This document shows positions 60,991 to 64,000 of a DNA stretch of 64,000 nucleotides, in pieces. The stretch covers positions 5,337-69,336 of the forward strand of contig DBOB01000002.1 in NCBI GenBank assembly GCA_002299885.1, read 5' to 3'. Within the stretch, counting starts at the first letter, position 1. Each line of letters begins with the position of its first letter. The notes under the pieces were generated by a model. The model saw nothing but the letters and a program-made list of their open reading frames with translations, was not told the origin of the DNA and did not search any database. Source of the stretch: Sediminibacterium sp. UBA657 (GTDB lineage: Bacteria > Bacteroidota > Bacteroidia > Chitinophagales > Chitinophagaceae). The position numbers and the translations under genes were made by a program.

Positions 60991-61776
60991 ATGATTCATC
61001 AAATTTTAAAGGATAAACCCACCAAATTATTTTTAGGTATCACCGCATTCTTTGTAGCGAATGCACTCATTGCAGAATGCATCGGAGGCAAGATTTTCTC
61101 ACTTGAATCTGTTTTTGGATTTAAGCCAATGAACCTTACCTTATTTGGAGAATCTGGATTGGCATTTAATTTAACCTGTGGCGTTTTGCTATGGCCTTTA
61201 GAATTTGTGATCACAGATATTGTGAATGAATATTATGGACCAAAGGCTGTAAGAAGAATTAGTTTAATTGCGGTGGCTTTAATTAGTTATGCATTCATTA
61301 TGTTTTATTTAGCCATGTCTGCAGCGCCTGCAAGTTTCTGGGTGGAATCAAAAATGCAGAATGGTGTTCCAAGTATGCAATTGGCATTCGAAGCGATTTT
61401 TGGACAGGGGATGTGGATCATCATTGGAAGCATCATTGCTTTTATGGTGAGTCAGTTAATTGATGTAACCGTCTTTCATCAAATCAAAAAAAGAACAGGA
61501 GAAAAAATGATTTGGTTAAGATCTACTGGTTCAACAGTGGTGTCTCAGTTGGTAGATAGTTTTGTGGTACTATTTATTGCATTTAAAATTGGAAACGGAT
61601 GGGCATGGTCAACTGTTTTAGCAGTAGGCGTTGTCAACTATATGTATAAGTTCACTATGGCAATTGTATTGACGCCGTTGATTCATCTAATTAGAAACAG
61701 AATCGAAAATTATGTTGGCGCCGAAGCCGCTGAAAAAATGAAGCGTGAAGCAATGGGAGAGAACGCAGGGATTTAA
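60991..61776 (+). CDS. Queuosine precursor transporter (YhhQ/VUT family)
   Basis: A 261-residue inner-membrane protein with about six hydrophobic segments. The LEFVITDIVNEYYGPKAVRR block (about 71-90), the SQLIDVTVFHQIKKRTG block (about 151-167) and the RSTGSTVVSQLVDSFVV block (about 176-192) are family signatures. In E. coli, YhhQ imports 7-cyano-7-deazaguanine (preQ0) and related bases for queuosine in tRNA. Other queuosine genes are not in this window, so whether this organism salvages or also makes the precursor is open. Confidence 0.9.
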   Translation: MIHQILKDKPTKLFLGITAFFVANALIAECIGGKIFSLESVFGFKPMNLTLFGESGLAFNLTCGVLLWPLEFVITDIVNEYYGPKAVRRISLIAVALISYAFIMFYLAMSAAPASFWVESKMQNGVPSMQLAFEAIFGQGMWIIIGSIIAFMVSQLIDVTVFHQIKKRTGEKMIWLRSTGSTVVSQLVDSFVVLFIAFKIGNGWAWSTVLAVGVVNYMYKFTMAIVLTPLIHLIRNRIENYVGAEAAEKMKREAMGENAGI

Positions 61777-61784
61777 TTCAAATT

Positions 61785-62249
61785 TTATTTGGCGAATTTT
61801 TCTAACCACATTTTAATAGCTACTTTGTCTATAGGCAAGGTCATTGCATCTTCGGAAATTTCATTCAATGGCATCCACCTTAAATGTTCTGCAATGCCAT
61901 TTTTGTCAGCAACTTGTTCAGGTAAAAAATCAAAAGCTTTTTCCTTTGTTTGAATAACCGAACTGTCTACTGTATCCACTAAATAGTAAATGGAGATAAT
62001 TTGGTCTTTATTGTTGAATGCGGAAATCTGAAAAAAATCTGTGGTATAAAAATGATCTCCTACATGGACTTCGATTCCAGCTTCTTCCATAAACTCTCTA
62101 GCCAAGCCATCTCTTGTGCCTTCACCAATTTCTAAACCGCCTCCAGGTAATTTGGTAATGTAATTGCCTCTAATAAATTCATCGCTTACTAGTAAACCTT
62201 TTTCTGGATCTATTAAAATTCCATAAACACGAACATTGAATAAGGGCAT
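61785..62249 (-). CDS. NUDIX hydrolase
   Basis: A 154-residue nucleotide-diphosphate-linked hydrolase with a full Nudix box GGLEIGEGTRDGLAREFMEE (GX5EX7REUXEEXGU). The N-terminus NVRVYGILIDPEKGLLVSDE is typical. The substrate could be ADP-ribose, a dinucleoside polyphosphate or a damaged nucleotide. It starts 7 bases after dapF and is probably in the same operon. Confidence 0.9.
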   Translation of the reverse strand: MPLFNVRVYGILIDPEKGLLVSDEFIRGNYITKLPGGGLEIGEGTRDGLAREFMEEAGIEVHVGDHFYTTDFFQISAFNNKDQIISIYYLVDTVDSSVIQTKEKAFDFLPEQVADKNGIAEHLRWMPLNEISEDAMTLPIDKVAIKMWLEKFAK

Positions 62250-62256
62250 ACAAGAT

Positions 62257-63036
62257 TTATTTTAAATGGATGGTTCCTTTGTAAACGAAAATAGCAGGAC
62301 CTTGAAGCCATATATGATTAAAATGGCCACCACCTTGATTGTTAAAGCTGACAGCTAGTTCACCACCAAGGGTTTGAATAGCTACTCGATGGGCTCCTGT
62401 TTTATGTAAATGTGTTGTGATCGCAGCAGCGGTGACACCAGTGCCACAACTATAGGTTTCATTTTCTACGCCTCTTTCATAGGTGCGCACAAATAAATGG
62501 TCATCATGGAATTCAATGAAATTAACGTTCACGCCATCTGCTTTGAATCGATCGTTGTAACGGATTTCTTTACCATTAGCAAAAACGTCGAACTGTTTTA
62601 TATCTTTTACTGATTGAACATAATGTGGCGATCCCGTATTGGTTACAAAAAAGTTTTCGCCAGTTTCAACCGTGGTGACGTCAGACATTTTTAAATGAAT
62701 CCACCCATTGCTTTCAATCTTTGCTTCGTGCGGGCCATCAACTGCAATAAAAAAATAGTTTTCTTTTACAATCCCATGGTCATGTGCATACTGTACTAAA
62801 CATCTACCTCCATTTCCACACATCGTACCTTCAGTTCCATCTGCATTGTAGTAGGCCATGGAAAAATCATACTCATTTGCTGTGCCAAGCATAATCAATC
62901 CATCTGAGCCAACACCAAATTTTCGATCACATAAAAATGCAATTTGTGCACTGGATAAAGCAATGCTACCATCTCTGTTATCGATGATGACAAAATCGTT
63001 GCCCGTGCCTTGGTATTTTGAAAATTGAATTTCCAT
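62257..63036 (-). CDS. dapF: Diaminopimelate epimerase
   Basis: A 259-residue PLP-independent racemase converting LL- to meso-diaminopimelate for lysine and peptidoglycan. Both catalytic cysteines are visible: GTMCGNGGRC (about residue 73) and ETYSCGTGVTAA (about residue 198). The N-terminus KYQGTGNDFVIID is the family start. The length is close to the E. coli enzyme (274). It lies between a nucleoside phosphorylase gene and a NUDIX gene, with short gaps on both sides. Confidence 0.96.
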   Translation of the reverse strand: MEIQFSKYQGTGNDFVIIDNRDGSIALSSAQIAFLCDRKFGVGSDGLIMLGTANEYDFSMAYYNADGTEGTMCGNGGRCLVQYAHDHGIVKENYFFIAVDGPHEAKIESNGWIHLKMSDVTTVETGENFFVTNTGSPHYVQSVKDIKQFDVFANGKEIRYNDRFKADGVNVNFIEFHDDHLFVRTYERGVENETYSCGTGVTAAAITTHLHKTGAHRVAIQTLGGELAVSFNNQGGGHFNHIWLQGPAIFVYKGTIHLK

Positions 63037-63049
63037 TGGTTCAAATTAA

Positions 63050-63928
63050 TTAGATAGAGGCGATAATGCCAAGACTTTTTTGAATCATATGATCAATCGC
63101 TTTTGCGCCATCTTTGCTAAATTCTTTTTTCACTCTATTTGCAACAATGACATTGATACTTAAACACTGGTGTCCTAATAAATTACATAAGCCATATATC
63201 GCACTTGTTTCCATTTCAAAGTTTGCAATATGGTGATTTCCAAAACGGAAGCTCGTCATTTGGTCAACTAAATTCGGCATCTTTAATGGCAACCTTAAAA
63301 TCCTGCCTTGAGGTCCGTAAAAACCAGGACAGGTCAATGTTATACCATGATTATATCCTTCCGTAAAATGCTTTAGCAATCCTGCACTCGCACTAGAAAT
63401 ATAAGGTTTAATATGGTGGGCTTGGATATTTGTATGTTGTTCAAAAGCAGCTAAAATAGCAAGCTCTTCGGGGTTGTTATTGGGTTGGTAAAAATGCAAT
63501 AAATTATCTACGCCTAAACCATGCGTTCCAGCTACCAATTGATCTACACCAACTTCACCTTGCAAAGACCCGCAAGTGCCAAGACGAATCACTGAAACAG
63601 ATTTTTTGTTGTCGTTAATACATCTAGTTTCAAAATCAATATTCACTAGGGCATCCACCTCGTTCAAAGCAATATCAATATTATCCGGCCCAATGCCCGT
63701 ACTCATGACCGAAATACGTTTTGAACCAATATAGCCTGTATGGGTAATAAATTCTCTATGCGCAGACCTATGCTCGATATGATCAAAGTATTGACTAACA
63801 TGGGCTACTCGATCAGGATCTCCTACGGTGATGATGGTATCTGCAAGTTCTTCTGGACGAAGGTCTAGATGATACACTGCACCTCGGGGGTTGATGATCA
63901 ATTCGGAAGCGCCAATGGGTTGTTGCAT
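63050..63928 (-). CDS. Nucleoside (uridine) phosphorylase
   Basis: A 292-residue NP-1 family phosphorylase splitting a nucleoside with phosphate into base and (deoxy)ribose 1-phosphate. It shows the phosphate loop ITVGDPDRVAHVSQ, the SVIRLGTCGSLQ block and the NFEMETSAIYGLCNLLG block, which contacts ribose and defines this family. Bacteroidota proteins of this kind are usually called uridine phosphorylases, but purine specificity cannot be excluded. It starts 13 bases upstream of dapF and heads the three-gene run. The 72 bases upstream to the window end hold no clear promoter box beyond a partial CATTTG. Confidence 0.9.
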   Translation of the reverse strand: MQQPIGASELIINPRGAVYHLDLRPEELADTIITVGDPDRVAHVSQYFDHIEHRSAHREFITHTGYIGSKRISVMSTGIGPDNIDIALNEVDALVNIDFETRCINDNKKSVSVIRLGTCGSLQGEVGVDQLVAGTHGLGVDNLLHFYQPNNNPEELAILAAFEQHTNIQAHHIKPYISSASAGLLKHFTEGYNHGITLTCPGFYGPQGRILRLPLKMPNLVDQMTSFRFGNHHIANFEMETSAIYGLCNLLGHQCLSINVIVANRVKKEFSKDGAKAIDHMIQKSLGIIASI

Positions 63929-64000
63929 AAGCAGGATTTATAGCACAAATGTCGCTTAAATCGATTTAGTGGTAAAATTCTTTTATAATTAAGTTCTTTG

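Overview
The window looks like ordinary chromosome from an AT-rich Bacteroidota bacterium, most likely Chitinophagaceae (Sediminibacterium-like); this placement is inference. The evidence is: starts without Shine-Dalgarno sequences, repeated promoter boxes of the Bacteroidota form TTTG-N19/21-TAnnTTTG, a type IX secretion C-terminal sorting domain, bacillithiol (BshC) and futalosine-menaquinone (MqnA) genes, and paired OmpA/TSP3 and Ig_7-type surface proteins. I see no prophage, transposase, CRISPR array, toxin-antitoxin pair or recognisable defence island.

Layout. 1-2237: end of the shikimate pathway (aroA, cut by the window edge, and aroC). 2248-5052: a DUF952 protein and three envelope proteins, including a tandem pair of related outer-membrane barrels. 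5092-9762 (minus): an operon-like run of bifunctional nuclease, ispE, acyltransferase and priA. 9810-11530 (minus): etfB-etfA. 11581-19560: a TPR protein, N-acetylglucosamine kinase-like protein, S41 processing protease, a glycosyltransferase, a BNR-repeat exported protein and a class IV aminotransferase. 19722-25987: a T9SS-exported repeat protein, two lipoproteins and an O-antigen-ligase/TPR membrane protein. 26045-26352: tRNA-Lys with its own promoter and terminator, next to an unexplained GC-richer structured spacer. 26438-32671: SDR, SAM hydrolase-like protein, lpdA, prfC and rimO. 32625-38774: an AGMO-like hydroxylase, bshC, purE, pdxJ and a UbiD decarboxylase. 38821-46423: a DUF2452-like protein, a BamA-like protein, a GH20 hexosaminidase, ahcY, an Lrp regulator, a 3D-domain protein and a GNAT. 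46471-51905: valS, a DEDDh exonuclease, purB and mqnA. 51894-60618: a surface-glycan cluster (flippase, four family 2 glycosyltransferases, an FkbM methyltransferase and a YfhO protein) with alternating strands. 60695-63928: a small membrane protein, a queuosine-precursor transporter, a NUDIX hydrolase, dapF and a nucleoside phosphorylase.

How the genes fit together. Chorismate made by AroA/AroC is the substrate of MqnA; the UbiD-family protein could act late in the same menaquinone route, and the Etf pair feeds electrons to quinone. The glycan genes, the GH20 enzyme, the GlcNAc-kinase-like protein and DapF all serve envelope or amino-sugar metabolism. Gene packing is tight: five convergent pairs overlap at their 3' ends, three of them by exactly four bases.

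I did not find a convincing new multi-gene system. The best leads are regulatory or structural: the spacer at 26047-26190, the palindrome between ahcY and the Lrp gene, promoters that decide the mqnA and ubiD starts, and possible leaderless pdxJ and flippase transcripts.
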